This document shows positions 1 through 8,847 of a stretch of 64,000 nt of DNA, piece by piece; position 1 is the first letter of the stretch; each line of letters begins with the position of its first letter. The position numbers and the translations under genes are program-made. The stretch comes from an uncultured Exiguobacterium sp. (GTDB taxonomy: Bacteria; Bacillota; Bacilli; Exiguobacteriales; Exiguobacteriaceae), in NCBI GenBank assembly GCA_913775715.1, contig CAJYMC010000007.1, positions 1,240,001 to 1,304,000 of the forward strand, read 5' to 3'. Below the pieces are notes generated by a model, which saw only the letters and a program-made list of their open reading frames with translations, was not told the DNA's origin and did not search any database.

Positions 1-1160
1 AGTGTAACGATCGCTCCTAACGTCAACTCCAGGTACTGTTTCCACCACCGAGTGACATGTTTCGATGCGATTGATCCCGACTGCCGGATGAGCCGCAGCA
101 GGAGCGATTCTGAATTCGGTAATGCCGGTTGGACGAGTACCGCAACATTTACCGCGTGAGGTGCTGGCTCTCGCAAAATGACTTCGAATCCGGTCTCTTC
201 TTTAGTCCGGATCGCTAAATATGCAGGATCGTGAATAAGGTCAAACGTATCCGGCAGAGACAGATGACAAAACAAGCGATACATCAGATAACCAGCCTCT
301 AATTCGTGTCGCTTGTTGACGCGTCTTGAGTTCGTCACTTGGACAGGGATGGATAACTTCAACATATGACTTCGGTCGAGTGCTTCGACGGTCCGGATCG
401 ACGAAGTTGCGTTATAGAGTGGTCCAGATGCGCCATGATAACGGATAATATCTTTCTCAATCCATTGCTCGACTGTCGGCTGGTGCAACAGATACTCGGC
501 TTGAAGTGGATGAATCGGAACGAGTCGCTCTTGCGCTGTCACTTGAATCGAATCACCCAGTTGATTTTCCATCAGCTGACTGATTGTCTCGTAGCTACCT
601 GAACGTTCTTCGACCAATGTCTCATGTACTGTAAAATAGTGAAGTTGAAACGGTTGACGGAATTCAGGCGCATACGCCTTTTGTTGCCAGTCGGTCATAC
701 CGACTCTACTTTTCGGGGTCGGATGGAACCAATGACCACACCACAAGCGTTGTTCATAATCGATGAACGTCTCTTGCTCTTGTGCGTCCAGTTGTTCCTC
801 TAAAATCAATTGTACTGTCCGGTGACTGTCAAGAACGCGAAAGAGTAAGTCCGTTTGATTCGGGTCTTTTTGTTGAAGCTTGATGCAACAAGTGATGATA
901 CAGGACATGGCTGAAACTTCCCGCCATCCGTTACTTGTCTCTTCACGGATTATTCCAATCTCGTGACGTCCGATGATGGAACGACGTTTGATTTCGATGA
1001 GATACGGTTTCATCCAATAAAAAGAGGATATCTCAGATACATCAAACGGTCGTTCGTTGACCCATTCGCCCAGGTTCACTTCTCTGATGTAGCTGTTCAT
1101 GAACGATTGAAGCGTCACCTCGGTCGCTAATCGCTTGATTTGTTCTTCGCATGTTCGCAC
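1..1160 (-). CDS. NRPS-independent siderophore synthetase, IucA/IucC family (3' end outside window)
   Basis: Enzymes of this family join a carboxylic acid such as citrate to an amine or hydroxylamine with ATP to build siderophores in the cytoplasm. At least 386 residues are readable from a GTG start (AGGAGGAG six bases upstream); the C-terminal part runs off the left edge. Family landmarks visible are a TSSIRT nucleotide-binding segment, an HPLQ motif shortly before it, and a KLSIPVQVTNSRR stretch after it. A Fur box lies about 20 bases upstream of the start, and the neighbours are a Btr-type regulator and a haem monooxygenase, so iron-limited expression is likely. The siderophore made cannot be told from this fragment. 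Confidence 0.85.
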   Translation of the reverse strand, partial: MRTCEEQIKRLATEVTLQSFMNSYIREVNLGEWVNERPFDVSEISSFYWMKPYLIEIKRRSIIGRHEIGIIREETSNGWREVSAMSCIITCCIKLQQKDPNQTDLLFRVLDSHRTVQLILEEQLDAQEQETFIDYEQRLWCGHWFHPTPKSRVGMTDWQQKAYAPEFRQPFQLHYFTVHETLVEERSGSYETISQLMENQLGDSIQVTAQERLVPIHPLQAEYLLHQPTVEQWIEKDIIRYHGASGPLYNATSSIRTVEALDRSHMLKLSIPVQVTNSRRVNKRHELEAGYLMYRLFCHLSLPDTFDLIHDPAYLAIRTKEETGFEVILREPAPHAVNVAVLVQPALPNSESLLLRLIRQSGSIASKHVTRWWKQYLELTLGAIVT

Positions 1161-1179
1161 GCTCTACTCCTCCTCTTAT

Positions 1180-1194
1180 TGAAAATCATTCTCA
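1180..1194 (-). promoter_or_regulatory. Fur box before the siderophore synthetase
   Basis: On the minus strand this reads TGAGAATGATTTTCA, matching the Bacillus 7-1-7 Fur consensus TGATAATnATTATCA at all but two positions. It lies between the upstream terminator (1209-1230) and the GTG start at 1160, where a repressor would cover the start region of the siderophore transcript. Confidence 0.75.
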
Positions 1195-1204
1195 TTCCAC
1201 ATCA

Positions 1205-1441
1205 ATAGAAAAACGGGTTTCCCCGTTTTTGATGGTGCGTATACGCACTTATTCTAAGTAAAACGTTTTCAAGTTCCTTCAATCCGTTTTCATAATCGAT
1301 TAAATGCCAGAAGTCACATATCGTCGTAAGATTTAACACAAAATCAAACAAACGATCCTTTCTAACATCCATACAACAAGGCAACGACTTTTTAGGTTCA
1401 TTAATCAGCATTCTCTGCCTCATTATGAACTCCATCTGTAA
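1205..1441 (-). ncRNA. Candidate Fur-regulated small RNA (or short leader transcript)
   Basis: This 240-base stretch starts beside a perfect Fur box (1442-1456) and ends in a strong intrinsic terminator (1209-1230). Just before the terminator is a perfect 14-bp palindrome (1235-1248) able to form a second small hairpin. A 77-codon frame exists (1202-1435), with a weak GGAG before an internal ATG, but its stop lies beyond the terminator, so a normally terminated RNA would lack the stop. That favours a non-coding RNA of the FsrA kind (Fur-repressed, iron-sparing) over a protein. A leader of the siderophore operon with an attenuator is the alternative. No clear -35/-10 pair was found. Confidence 0.35.
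1209..1230 (-). terminator. Intrinsic terminator with GAAA tetraloop
   Basis: Perfect 9-bp stem AAAAACGGG / CCCGTTTTT. Read on the minus strand the loop is GAAA and the 3' arm ends in a U run. It separates the leader-like stretch 1231-1441 from the siderophore gene. The stem is symmetrical, so it could also stop plus-strand transcripts. Confidence 0.8.
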
Positions 1442-1456
1442 TGATAATCATTATCA
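1442..1456 (-). promoter_or_regulatory. Perfect Fur box
   Basis: TGATAATCATTATCA is an exact, palindromic match to the 7-1-7 Fur consensus. It lies between the 3' end of the AraC-type regulator gene (1489) and the candidate small RNA, and belongs to a transcript starting near 1440 on the minus strand. Confidence 0.85.
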
Positions 1457-1488
1457 ATGGTGAGTGACATGGATTTTCTTTTCATTCT

Positions 1489-2967
1489 TCATGGACAAAC
1501 CATACAGTTACTATCGCTGATATAATTATGCAATTGACGTAACATATGCATTCTCCCAAGTGGTCCCCACGGATCCCAATCGACACTGTCTGGGTAAAAT
1601 ATACGCCCAGTCCTAACGGCACGAAGGGTTTGCCACTCCGCCGTTCCTCGAATTCGTTCTACATCTGCAGGTTGACTCCACAGTATGAACAAACCATCCG
1701 GATCCAACTGCTGTAATATTTCTAAGCTGATTTTCATGTAGACGGTGTGCGGAAGTCCTTCCACGGCTTGTAAACCGATTTCACTGAACAGAAAATCTAA
1801 CATCGTATGTCCTGTTCGTCCGTACAGTCGGATTTCTGAGTCTCTGATCCAAATGACTGCCCATGTCACATTCCGATTGAATTCGAACTGCTGCTTCACA
1901 ATTGTTTCAAGCGTCTCGACTTCGTTGATGATGTCAGTCGTTCGCTCAAGCGTATCGGTTGCCGTAGCAACAGCATATAAGTAATCCTTCCAACAAGTTT
2001 GTTTCGAAATATCGATGACCGAACAAGACGTCAACATAGGTGGTGATTCACCTCGTATCGGTGTCCGTAAAACGAGATCGAGATTTGAGGTCTCGAACCA
2101 TTCTGGTAAAATCGTTACTGACGCGTCGTATAGTCGTGTACCTTCGAGTTCATTTAAATAGTCTGGCACACCGTTCGAACGATATTGTGTCGGAAAAGAC
2201 GGTGCGATGACAGGTTGAATGCCAAGTGCCAATAAGTGATCTTGTAACAACGCTTGACTCCAGATTCCGACCCGTGGAATCAACCGTTTCCGGTACTGAC
2301 TTGGTGATAGTCCCTCACGTTTTTTAAAGAGACGGCTGAAATAAAATTCATCATTGATTGATGCACGTTCTGCAATCTCAGCAATCGTCCAATCTGGATG
2401 TGCAATCATCCACTCCTTCGCCCGTTGCATCCGTAATTGATGAATCAGTTCTTTTGGTGATTGATCGTAGTGCTTTTTGAATTGGCGGGAAAACGTCGGC
2501 AGTGACATGTTCAACTCATTTGCCAAGTCACTGACTGTTCGTGATTTTCCGAGTTCTTCTAACCACTGGGACGTCACTTCCTCAAACGTCTGCTCATGAC
2601 GACGTTCACTTAATTGCTCTAGCAGTTGATACAGATAACGATGCTGTCTAAGAGAACCGGTCATTGTGTTTGGACATCCGCGCATTCGTTCTAAACACTC
2701 CACTAGTTCATCAGTTGGTTGACGATAGACTGGAAATGGCGTCAATGTAACCTCTAATTGATACAACAAACAATGCCCTTCCTGAACGATAAATCGTTCA
2801 CCTGGTTTTATAATGAAACAAGCTTCGCCCGATTCTAAACGTTTTCTTTCCGTGTAGGTAAAGCCAACACCTTGTATAACGAGAATCAAGCCCGGTCGTA
2901 TCGTTAATTGTCCTCCTTTCTGTAAAGCTTGTTTTCTAACTCGAAATGTATGTAGTGATTCTGTCAT
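1489..2967 (-). CDS. AraC-family activator with C-terminal siderophore-binding domain (Btr-like)
   Basis: 492 residues. Architecture matches Bacillus Btr (YbbB), which senses a ferri-siderophore and activates its uptake operon. The order is an N-terminal cupin-like region (about 1-110), two AraC helix-turn-helix motifs (about 150-255, including VSDLANELNMSLPTFSRQFKKHY and an FYFSRLFKK segment) and a TroA/FecB-like periplasmic-binding-protein domain (about 265-490) without a signal peptide, so cytoplasmic. Start placed at the ATG after AGGAGTGA rather than ten codons upstream. It follows the haem monooxygenase gene in the same direction with about 130 bases between, so both may share the Fur-controlled promoter at 3466-3496. 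The cognate uptake genes are not in this window. Confidence 0.85.
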   Translation of the reverse strand: MTESLHTFRVRKQALQKGGQLTIRPGLILVIQGVGFTYTERKRLESGEACFIIKPGERFIVQEGHCLLYQLEVTLTPFPVYRQPTDELVECLERMRGCPNTMTGSLRQHRYLYQLLEQLSERRHEQTFEEVTSQWLEELGKSRTVSDLANELNMSLPTFSRQFKKHYDQSPKELIHQLRMQRAKEWMIAHPDWTIAEIAERASINDEFYFSRLFKKREGLSPSQYRKRLIPRVGIWSQALLQDHLLALGIQPVIAPSFPTQYRSNGVPDYLNELEGTRLYDASVTILPEWFETSNLDLVLRTPIRGESPPMLTSCSVIDISKQTCWKDYLYAVATATDTLERTTDIINEVETLETIVKQQFEFNRNVTWAVIWIRDSEIRLYGRTGHTMLDFLFSEIGLQAVEGLPHTVYMKISLEILQQLDPDGLFILWSQPADVERIRGTAEWQTLRAVRTGRIFYPDSVDWDPWGPLGRMHMLRQLHNYISDSNCMVCP

Positions 2968-3098
2968 TTTCAACTCACTCCTAAAAACATGTACCATCTG
3001 ACGCTTTGCCGTGTCCGTTCAATCTTAATCAATATGAAAGAAAGTCTTCGAGATACTTTTCTGTCACTTGCCTACGTGATTGTTTATTGTTGTGTCGA

Positions 3099-3419
3099 TC
3101 ATAGATCTGCTGTCTTAAATCCAATCACATCATAGTAATGTTGCTGACCGTCAAGAATGAAGGAAGGACCTGGTTGCCCCCTTCTTTCTCGGTGACCGGC
3201 AAGGTGTACCTCACTCGTTTCCCACGCTTTCCAGTCTTGTTCCGATTCCCAGCGGATCAGGACAAGAACTTCTTCTTCCTCTTTTGTACGCTTCTTATGT
3301 AAGACACTTAAATCGAGGAATCCTGGTTGTTGCTCGATGATTCCCTTTCCTGAAAAACGCTCGATCATTTCAACAGCACTTCCTCTTTTGATTTTGAATG
3401 TTTTTAATTGAATGAACAT
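3099..3419 (-). CDS. IsdG/HmoA-type haem-degrading monooxygenase
   Basis: 106 residues, the usual size of this dimeric ferredoxin-like-fold family, which opens the haem ring to free iron in the cytoplasm. Trp66 and His76 (segment RWESEQDWKAW...GH) line up exactly with the Trp66 and His76 of the Asn-Trp-His triad of staphylococcal IsdI. The Asn at position 6 is replaced by Lys here, so activity or product may differ. Start: the ATG is preferred over the adjacent GTG, but both are usable. A Fur box sits 20 bases upstream. A general antibiotic-biosynthesis-monooxygenase role is the alternative. Confidence 0.75.
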   Translation of the reverse strand: MFIQLKTFKIKRGSAVEMIERFSGKGIIEQQPGFLDLSVLHKKRTKEEEEVLVLIRWESEQDWKAWETSEVHLAGHRERRGQPGPSFILDGQQHYYDVIGFKTADL

Positions 3420-3439
3420 CACCTATCACCCCTTCTAAT

Positions 3440-3454
3440 TGATAATGAATATCA
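3440..3454 (-). promoter_or_regulatory. Fur box before the haem monooxygenase gene
   Basis: TGATAATGAATATCA matches the 7-1-7 consensus at 14 of 15 positions. It lies just downstream of the promoter at 3466-3496, covering the expected transcription start. Confidence 0.8.
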
Positions 3455-3465
3455 TTTTCGTTAAC

Positions 3466-3496
3466 ACTATAGCATTATTCCACCGGTTTTTGTCAA
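3466..3496 (-). promoter_or_regulatory. Sigma-A promoter of the haem monooxygenase gene
   Basis: On the minus strand a perfect -35 TTGACA (3491-3496) and a -10 TATAGT (3466-3471) are separated by 19 bases, longer than ideal. Confidence 0.5.
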
Positions 3497-3531
3497 CAAC
3501 TGTTGTTAGAATACGTTTCATCGTTACAAAA

Positions 3532-3569
3532 AAATCCCTTCACCCAGTGTAATCTGAGTGAAGGGATTT
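3532..3569 (-). terminator. Intrinsic terminator of brnQ
   Basis: 15-bp stem with one mismatch (AAATCCCTTCAC... / ...GTGAAGGGATTT), followed on the minus strand by a T run, directly after the brnQ stop. Confidence 0.85.
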
Positions 3570-3572
3570 AAT

Positions 3573-4913
3573 TTAAGCCACACGCGACGACGATTGTGTC
3601 TCCGCTGTTTTCTTACCGACGACAGCTCCGATCACTCCACCAATGATGGCTGGTGCGACCCATCCGAGACTGACGGAAGCAAACGGTAATACCGCGTCGA
3701 ACACTTTCGTGACAGCTGAGACGTTAATCCCTGCTGTCTTCAATCCATCAAACAAGCTGACAACGAATGTCATCCAAAGCGCCCCTTGATAGACGGCTGG
3801 TTTACCTTTAAAGAGTGGATGCAAGAATGTCAGGAAGATGAGACAGATTGCCAGTGGATAAAGTGTCATCAAGACTGGTTTTGAGACGGCAAGTAATTGA
3901 TTCAGACCGATGTTCGCAACGAGTGCGCTGAAGACCGATAGACCAATCGTCCATTTGACGTACGAGATTTTTGGCACGAGTGCCGAGAAGAACGATGCAC
4001 AGGCCGTAATCAAACCGACACTTGTCGTCATACAGGCGACCGTGATCATCAGACCGAGCAAAATTGCCCCATACTCACCGAAGTAATGATCCGACACAGC
4101 CGACAAGATCTCTGCGCCGTTCGCCAGTTGTCCGATTTCCGAGACACTTGAAGCACCCATGAAGGCAAGCGCCGAATACGTGATTGCTAGCAAGGCTGCT
4201 GCGATCAATGACGCTTTCGTACAAATCAAGAGTAACTGCCGCTTTGATGTGACACCTTTTTCCTTGATCGCTGCGATGATGATGATCCCGAAGACGAAGG
4301 CACCGAGCGCATCGAGAGTCATATATCCTTCCTGGAAACCATTAAAGAAGGCATTTGACTGATATGTCTTCAAAGGATTCTGAAAACTTCCGATCGGATG
4401 AAGGACAGCGACGACGATCAACAGACCGATGAACGTGATCTTGATCGGTGTCAGTACTTTCCCGACGACATCGACGATCTTGGTTGGATTCAACGATAAG
4501 AGACAAGCAACCGTGTAGAACAAGACCGTGAAGATGAGCAGCGGCCAGTGGCTCGTCGACTCACTGAAGAACGGCTTGATTCCGATCTCATACGAGACCG
4601 TTCCGGCACGAGGAATCGCGAAGAATGGTCCGATTGCAAGATAGAGGATGACCGAGAACCCGATTCCGAACATAGGATGAACGCGTGACGCCATCGCTTG
4701 TAAATCGCGTTCCCCTGAAAACGCGAATGCGAGAATCGCAAGCAATGGTAGACCGACACCGGTGACAAGGAAGCCGGCATTGGCGACCCAGACATGCTCC
4801 CCTGCGAGCTGTCCGAGCATCGGCGGAAAGATAAGATTTCCTGCCCCGAAGAATAAGGCGAAGAGCATCATGCCGATGACGATGATAAATGATGTTGGAA
4901 CAGTTTTAGACAT
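3573..4913 (-). CDS. brnQ: Branched-chain amino acid:cation symporter BrnQ
   Basis: 446 residues with about 12 hydrophobic helices, the size and layout of the LIVCS family that imports leucine, isoleucine and valine with Na+ or H+. The N-terminal FALFFGAGNLIFPP motif is the family hallmark. It stands alone, has its own terminator, and carries a near-perfect CodY box 112 bases upstream, so it is probably repressed when branched-chain amino acids and GTP are plentiful. The ribosome site (GTGGGGGTTT) is only moderate. Confidence 0.93.
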   Translation of the reverse strand: MSKTVPTSFIIVIGMMLFALFFGAGNLIFPPMLGQLAGEHVWVANAGFLVTGVGLPLLAILAFAFSGERDLQAMASRVHPMFGIGFSVILYLAIGPFFAIPRAGTVSYEIGIKPFFSESTSHWPLLIFTVLFYTVACLLSLNPTKIVDVVGKVLTPIKITFIGLLIVVAVLHPIGSFQNPLKTYQSNAFFNGFQEGYMTLDALGAFVFGIIIIAAIKEKGVTSKRQLLLICTKASLIAAALLAITYSALAFMGASSVSEIGQLANGAEILSAVSDHYFGEYGAILLGLMITVACMTTSVGLITACASFFSALVPKISYVKWTIGLSVFSALVANIGLNQLLAVSKPVLMTLYPLAICLIFLTFLHPLFKGKPAVYQGALWMTFVVSLFDGLKTAGINVSAVTKVFDAVLPFASVSLGWVAPAIIGGVIGAVVGKKTAETQSSSRVA

Positions 4914-5024
4914 AATAAACCCCCACTGATGATTTCCGACTTCATCCGCTCCCTAAGCAGATAAAGTACTTCGTTCGAAAGGATAACATACGTTTAAGAG
5001 CTCGTGCTAGGAGTTTATCTGGAG

Positions 5025-5039
5025 AATATTCTGAAAATT
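5025..5039 (-). promoter_or_regulatory. CodY-binding box upstream of brnQ
   Basis: On the minus strand AATTTTCAGAATATT differs from the CodY consensus AATTTTCWGAAAATT at one position. It lies in the 281-base gap between brnQ and the divergent lipoprotein gene; nothing else was recognised in that gap. Confidence 0.7.
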
Positions 5040-5194
5040 AAAGAGGAAGTTTGATGGAACTTTAGTTTAAAGAATTTATTACGTCTGTGCGTCGAAGCAT
5101 GAAACCGGATTCATAAGTTCATCTGACGTAGTAGGAAAAATAACATTCTTCGAAGAAAGTAAATATATGGATAATTAAACAGGAGGTTTTTCCA

Positions 5195-6127
5195 ATGAAA
5201 TCGATCTATCTTCTTAGCGCCACCCTTTTACTTGCTAGTTGCTCCTCGGCTGCCGAAAAACCAGAGACATATGACATCTCGTTTACGCACGAGAAACAAA
5301 CGATTCAAATCATTCCCTTGTATAAGGCATATGACGATTACATTCAAGCGGTTTCGAAACATCCAGAGGACAATGAGGCACTATATAAAAAATATGTATT
5401 GGGCGCTAAAAGTGACGTCATCAAAAAAGAACAGCTCCAAGCTATGCCTGTTCCTAGCCTCTATGAACAGCCTTCGGAAAACATCAAGGACTTAAAATGG
5501 ATGAATACATATTTGAAAAAACACCATCAGCGCATCATGAAACAGATCAAGTCCAGTCTCCTGACTTCGATGAAACAACTTCCACGGGATGAGAAGCTCG
5601 TCGTCTTCGTCTCCCCGACGACACCAATCGAGCATGATGATGCCAAACATTATGGTGGTGTCAGCGGTGTCACTCAAGGAAACAATTCGATGAGTCTGTT
5701 CTTTTTGAAGGATTTTTCGAAAAAGTCATTACGCAATACGACGGCGCATGAATACCATCACACCGTTGCACTCGATGAGCCGAATCGTGCGACAATGCTC
5801 GATTACATTATCCTCGAAGGAAAAGCGGAATTCTTTGCCCATAAGCTTTATCCAATGGAATCATCGGGAGCGATTGCCCCTTTACTTAACCATTCCTTGG
5901 AGCATGTGATTTCGGAGCTGAATGCGGAACGATTGACGACGGATGATCTGTTCTTTGGAAATTACGAAAAACAAATTCCATCGTTCACGAAATACAGACT
6001 CGGCTACATGATCGTCTCCGACTTCGTGAAACAACATCCGGAGATCTCCTTGAAGGAATGGTCACGGATGTCATCTGAGCAAATTCTTGAAAAAAGCAGT
6101 TACAAGAAAAAATTAACGATTCGCTAA
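5195..6127 (+). CDS. Lipoprotein with DUF2268-type zinc-protease domain
   Basis: 310 residues. The signal peptide ends in a lipobox (LLASC, Cys16), so the protein should be anchored to the outer face of the membrane. The C-terminal half matches the DUF2268 family of predicted Zn-dependent proteases: HEYHH near residues 185-189 supplies the metal ligands and base, followed by EGKAEFFA, a likely third ligand. The start has a perfect AGGAGG. Monocistronic and divergent from brnQ. Substrate unknown. Confidence 0.75.
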   Translation: MKSIYLLSATLLLASCSSAAEKPETYDISFTHEKQTIQIIPLYKAYDDYIQAVSKHPEDNEALYKKYVLGAKSDVIKKEQLQAMPVPSLYEQPSENIKDLKWMNTYLKKHHQRIMKQIKSSLLTSMKQLPRDEKLVVFVSPTTPIEHDDAKHYGGVSGVTQGNNSMSLFFLKDFSKKSLRNTTAHEYHHTVALDEPNRATMLDYIILEGKAEFFAHKLYPMESSGAIAPLLNHSLEHVISELNAERLTTDDLFFGNYEKQIPSFTKYRLGYMIVSDFVKQHPEISLKEWSRMSSEQILEKSSYKKKLTIR

Positions 6128-6134
6128 AATCAAT

Positions 6135-6180
6135 AAAGCACGAGACAACGGGAGCATGCATCTCCTTCGTCTCGTGCTTT
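6135..6180. terminator. Bidirectional terminator between the lipoprotein and thiolase genes
   Basis: Perfect 12-bp stem AAAGCACGAGAC / GTCTCGTGCTTT between convergent genes, with an inner GGAG...CTCC extension. Confidence 0.85.
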
Positions 6181-6185
6181 ATTAG

Positions 6186-7376
6186 TTAACCTTCGTATTT
6201 TTTGACGATCGTCGCCACCCCTTGACCGCCCCCAACGCATAACGTCGCAAGACCATGCGTCTCACCCGTCCGCTCGAGTTCATGGATCAGCGTAACGAGA
6301 ATCCGCGCCCCGCTCGCACCGATTGGATGACCGAGCGCGATTGCACCGCCATTGCGGTTGAGCTTCTCATGCGGGAACTGTAGCTCCGCATCGACCGCGA
6401 GAGATTGTGCCGCGAACGCTTCGTTCGCTTCGATGACATCGATCTCCTCAAGCGTCAATCCCGCCTTATTGAGTGCCTTTTGGACCGCTTGGACGGGACC
6501 GATTCCCATGATGCTCGGGTCGACGCCAGACGTTCCGTTCGCGACGATCTCAACGAGTGGTGTCACGCCGAGTTCTTGTGCCTTTGTCGCGGACATGATG
6601 ACAAGTGCGGCAGCTCCGTCATTGATGCCAGATGCATTGCCTGCCGTGACCGTTCCGTCCTTTTTGAATGCCGGGCGCAAACGACTGAGTGTTTCGACAG
6701 ACGTGCCCGCGCGCGGAAACTCATCTTGTTCAAAACGAATTGGATCGCCTTTTCGTTGTGGAATCAACACTGGCGTGATTTCCGAAACGAACCGTTCTTC
6801 TGCTAATGCCGTCTGCGCTTTTTGCTGACTCGTCGCCGCGAACTGATCCTGGGCTTCGCGGGAGAGTTCATAGGCGTCGGCTAAATTCTCTGCCGTGATT
6901 CCCATGTGATAGTCATTAAACGCACACTCAAGTCCATCCTGGATGATCGTATCGACGAGCGGTTGGTCACCCATCTTCAGTCCAGACCGTGCGCCCGATA
7001 GGACATATGGCGCTTGGCTCATGTTCTCCATTCCACCAGCAACGATGACATCGGCTTCGCCCGACTTGATCGCCTGATACGCGAGATGGACGGCTGAGAG
7101 ACCGGATCCGCAGACCTTGTTAACGGTCATCGCTGGACATGTCTCTGGTAATCCGGCAGCGAGTGCCGCTTGCCGTGCTGGATTTTGACCAAGTCCTGCT
7201 GAGAGGACGTTACCGAAAAAGACTTCGTCAACGTGATTCCCAGCGACACCTGCTTTTTCGAGTGCCGCACGGATGACTGTCGCACCGAGTTCCGTTGCTT
7301 TGACGTCCTTCAAACTCCCATTGAAATTCCCGATCGCCGTGCGCGTCGCACTGACGATGACGACTGCTTCACTCAT
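6186..7376 (-). CDS. Acetyl-CoA C-acetyltransferase (thiolase)
   Basis: 396 residues, standard for degradative or biosynthetic type II thiolases. Cys89 in [11 protein letters not shown] is the acylated cysteine; [16 protein letters not shown] and CVGGGQG carry the catalytic His and second Cys. It condenses two acetyl-CoA to acetoacetyl-CoA or, in this context, splits acetoacetyl-CoA made by the CoA-transferase. Last gene of the permease-scoA-scoB-dehydrogenase-thiolase operon; 13 bases separate it from the dehydrogenase gene. Confidence 0.93.
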   Translation of the reverse strand: MSEAVVIVSATRTAIGNFNGSLKDVKATELGATVIRAALEKAGVAGNHVDEVFFGNVLSAGLGQNPARQAALAAGLPETCPAMTVNKVCGSGLSAVHLAYQAIKSGEADVIVAGGMENMSQAPYVLSGARSGLKMGDQPLVDTIIQDGLECAFNDYHMGITAENLADAYELSREAQDQFAATSQQKAQTALAEERFVSEITPVLIPQRKGDPIRFEQDEFPRAGTSVETLSRLRPAFKKDGTVTAGNASGINDGAAALVIMSATKAQELGVTPLVEIVANGTSGVDPSIMGIGPVQAVQKALNKAGLTLEEIDVIEANEAFAAQSLAVDAELQFPHEKLNRNGGAIALGHPIGASGARILVTLIHELERTGETHGLATLCVGGGQGVATIVKKYEG

Positions 7377-7389
7377 CTACTCCATCTCC

Positions 7390-8166
7390 TTATTGAATCG
7401 TATATCCTCCATCGAGTACGTTCGCTTGTCCCGTGATCCCTTTTGCTTTGCGGCTCGCGAGGAACAATGCATAATCCGCGATTTCCTCGACGGCGAGCAA
7501 ACGTTTTTGTGGAACGAGCGGATAGATGACTTCCTCAAGTACCTTCTCAAGCTCGACGTGACGCGTCTTCGCTAAGTCTTCCATCTGATTGCGGACGAGT
7601 GGTGTATCGACGTACCCCGGGCAAATCGCGTTAACGGTGATCCCGTGTTCTGCTCCTTCAAGGGCTGCGACCTTCGTCAGACCGAGCAATCCATGCTTCG
7701 CCGAGTTATACGCCGCTTTCCCAGCAAAACCGATTAAACCATTGATCGATGCCATGTTAAGAATCCGTCCGTAGCCTTGTTCCTTCATGATCGGAAAGGC
7801 ATGTTTGATAGCGATGAACGGCGCCGTCAACATGATCTTGATCATCAATTCGAATTTCTCAGTCGGAAACTCTTCAATTGGTGAGACGTGTTGAAGACCC
7901 GCGTTATTGATCAAGACGTCGAGTCGACCAAACTGTTCGACCGTCTGCTTCAAGACGGCTTCGACCTGTGCTTCATCGGTGACGTTGAGCGTCATGCCGA
8001 CTGCTTCATGACCAACTGCGCGAATCGCTGCCGCTGCTTCCTCTGCTGCTTCCGCGCGAACGTCCGTTACGACGACTTTCGCTCCTGCCGCAGCGAACGC
8101 TTTTGAGATTTCAAGACCAATTCCGCTTCCTGCACCTGTGACGAGTACGATATCTCCTTGGACCAT
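7390..8166 (-). CDS. 3-hydroxybutyrate dehydrogenase (short-chain dehydrogenase)
   Basis: 258 residues, typical for NAD-dependent 3-hydroxybutyrate dehydrogenase. Rossmann motif TGAGSGIG near the N-terminus, NNAGLQHVSP in the middle and the YxxxK catalytic pair in AAYNSAKHG. It oxidises 3-hydroxybutyrate to acetoacetate, which the adjacent ScoAB activates. Start set at the ATG eight bases after GGGGAG; the earlier GTG overlaps the ribosome site. Corresponds to YxjF of the B. subtilis yxjC-scoAB-yxjF cluster. Confidence 0.9.
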   Translation of the reverse strand: MVQGDIVLVTGAGSGIGLEISKAFAAAGAKVVVTDVRAEAAEEAAAAIRAVGHEAVGMTLNVTDEAQVEAVLKQTVEQFGRLDVLINNAGLQHVSPIEEFPTEKFELMIKIMLTAPFIAIKHAFPIMKEQGYGRILNMASINGLIGFAGKAAYNSAKHGLLGLTKVAALEGAEHGITVNAICPGYVDTPLVRNQMEDLAKTRHVELEKVLEEVIYPLVPQKRLLAVEEIADYALFLASRKAKGITGQANVLDGGYTIQ

Positions 8167-8171
8167 CTGCT

Positions 8172-8834
8172 TCACTCCCCTACCGTCACGCGCTCGAGTT
8201 CCGGACTGACCGTGAATCGTGCTTCCGTGACTTGTTTGACGTCTTCGACCGTATGACCATTCAGCGTCTCGATCAAGACCATTCCGTCCGGTGTGAAATC
8301 AAAGACGGCCCGATCCGTAATCAGACGGTTGACGACGGCGCGTCCTGTCAACGGCAAGGTACATGCTTGTTTGACTTTCGATTCGCCGTGTTTGTTGACA
8401 TGTTCCATGATGATGACGACGCGTTTCGCTCCGTTAACGAGGTCCATCGCCCCGCCCATGCCTTTGACCATCTTGCCCGGAATCATCCAGTTCGCGAGGT
8501 CACCGTTCTGATCAACCTCCATCCCACCGAGGATCGCGAGGTCGATGTGCCCACCGCGAATCATCGCGAACGATTCGGCACTATCGAAATAAGAAGCTCC
8601 AGATTGTGCCGTGACCGTTTCTTTACCGGCATTGATTTCGTCGGCATCGACTTCATGATCAAGCGGATACGGTCCGATGCCAAGCAGTCCATTTTCGGAT
8701 TGCAGCATGACATGCATATCGTCCGGAATCGCATTGGCGATCAATGTCGGAATCCCGATCCCGAGGTTGACGTACATCCCGTCTTCAATTTCCTGAAGCG
8801 CGCGTTCAATGATGATCTCTCGTGTCGTTTTCAT
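8172..8834 (-). CDS. scoB: Succinyl-CoA:3-ketoacid CoA-transferase subunit B
   Basis: 220 residues. The family glutamate that carries CoA during transfer is Glu47 in QSENG. With ScoA it moves CoA from succinyl-CoA to acetoacetate in the cytoplasm. An in-frame extension upstream exists, but GAGGAGG lies eight bases before this ATG and the N-terminus ([12 protein letters not shown]) fits the family, so this start is preferred. It begins 13 bases after scoA ends. Confidence 0.93.
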   Translation of the reverse strand: MKTTREIIIERALQEIEDGMYVNLGIGIPTLIANAIPDDMHVMLQSENGLLGIGPYPLDHEVDADEINAGKETVTAQSGASYFDSAESFAMIRGGHIDLAILGGMEVDQNGDLANWMIPGKMVKGMGGAMDLVNGAKRVVIIMEHVNKHGESKVKQACTLPLTGRAVVNRLITDRAVFDFTPDGMVLIETLNGHTVEDVKQVTEARFTVSPELERVTVGE

Positions 8835-8847
8835 ATCGATCTCCTCC

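Noticed and set aside
1235..1248. Palindrome GTGCGTATACGCAC compared with the similar GTGCGTAT copies in the MFS leader
   Set aside because: The shared octamer could hint at a common element, but the leader copies sit in different structures and the match is short.
1257..1272. cre-like sequence GAAAACGTTTTAC within the candidate small RNA
   Set aside because: The last two consensus bases fail and no carbon-metabolism gene is near; probably chance.
1202..1435. 77-codon frame as a real Fur-regulated small protein
   Set aside because: Its stop lies beyond the strong terminator at 1209-1230, and there is only a weak GGAG site before an internal ATG. Kept as a candidate RNA instead, though a protein is not excluded.
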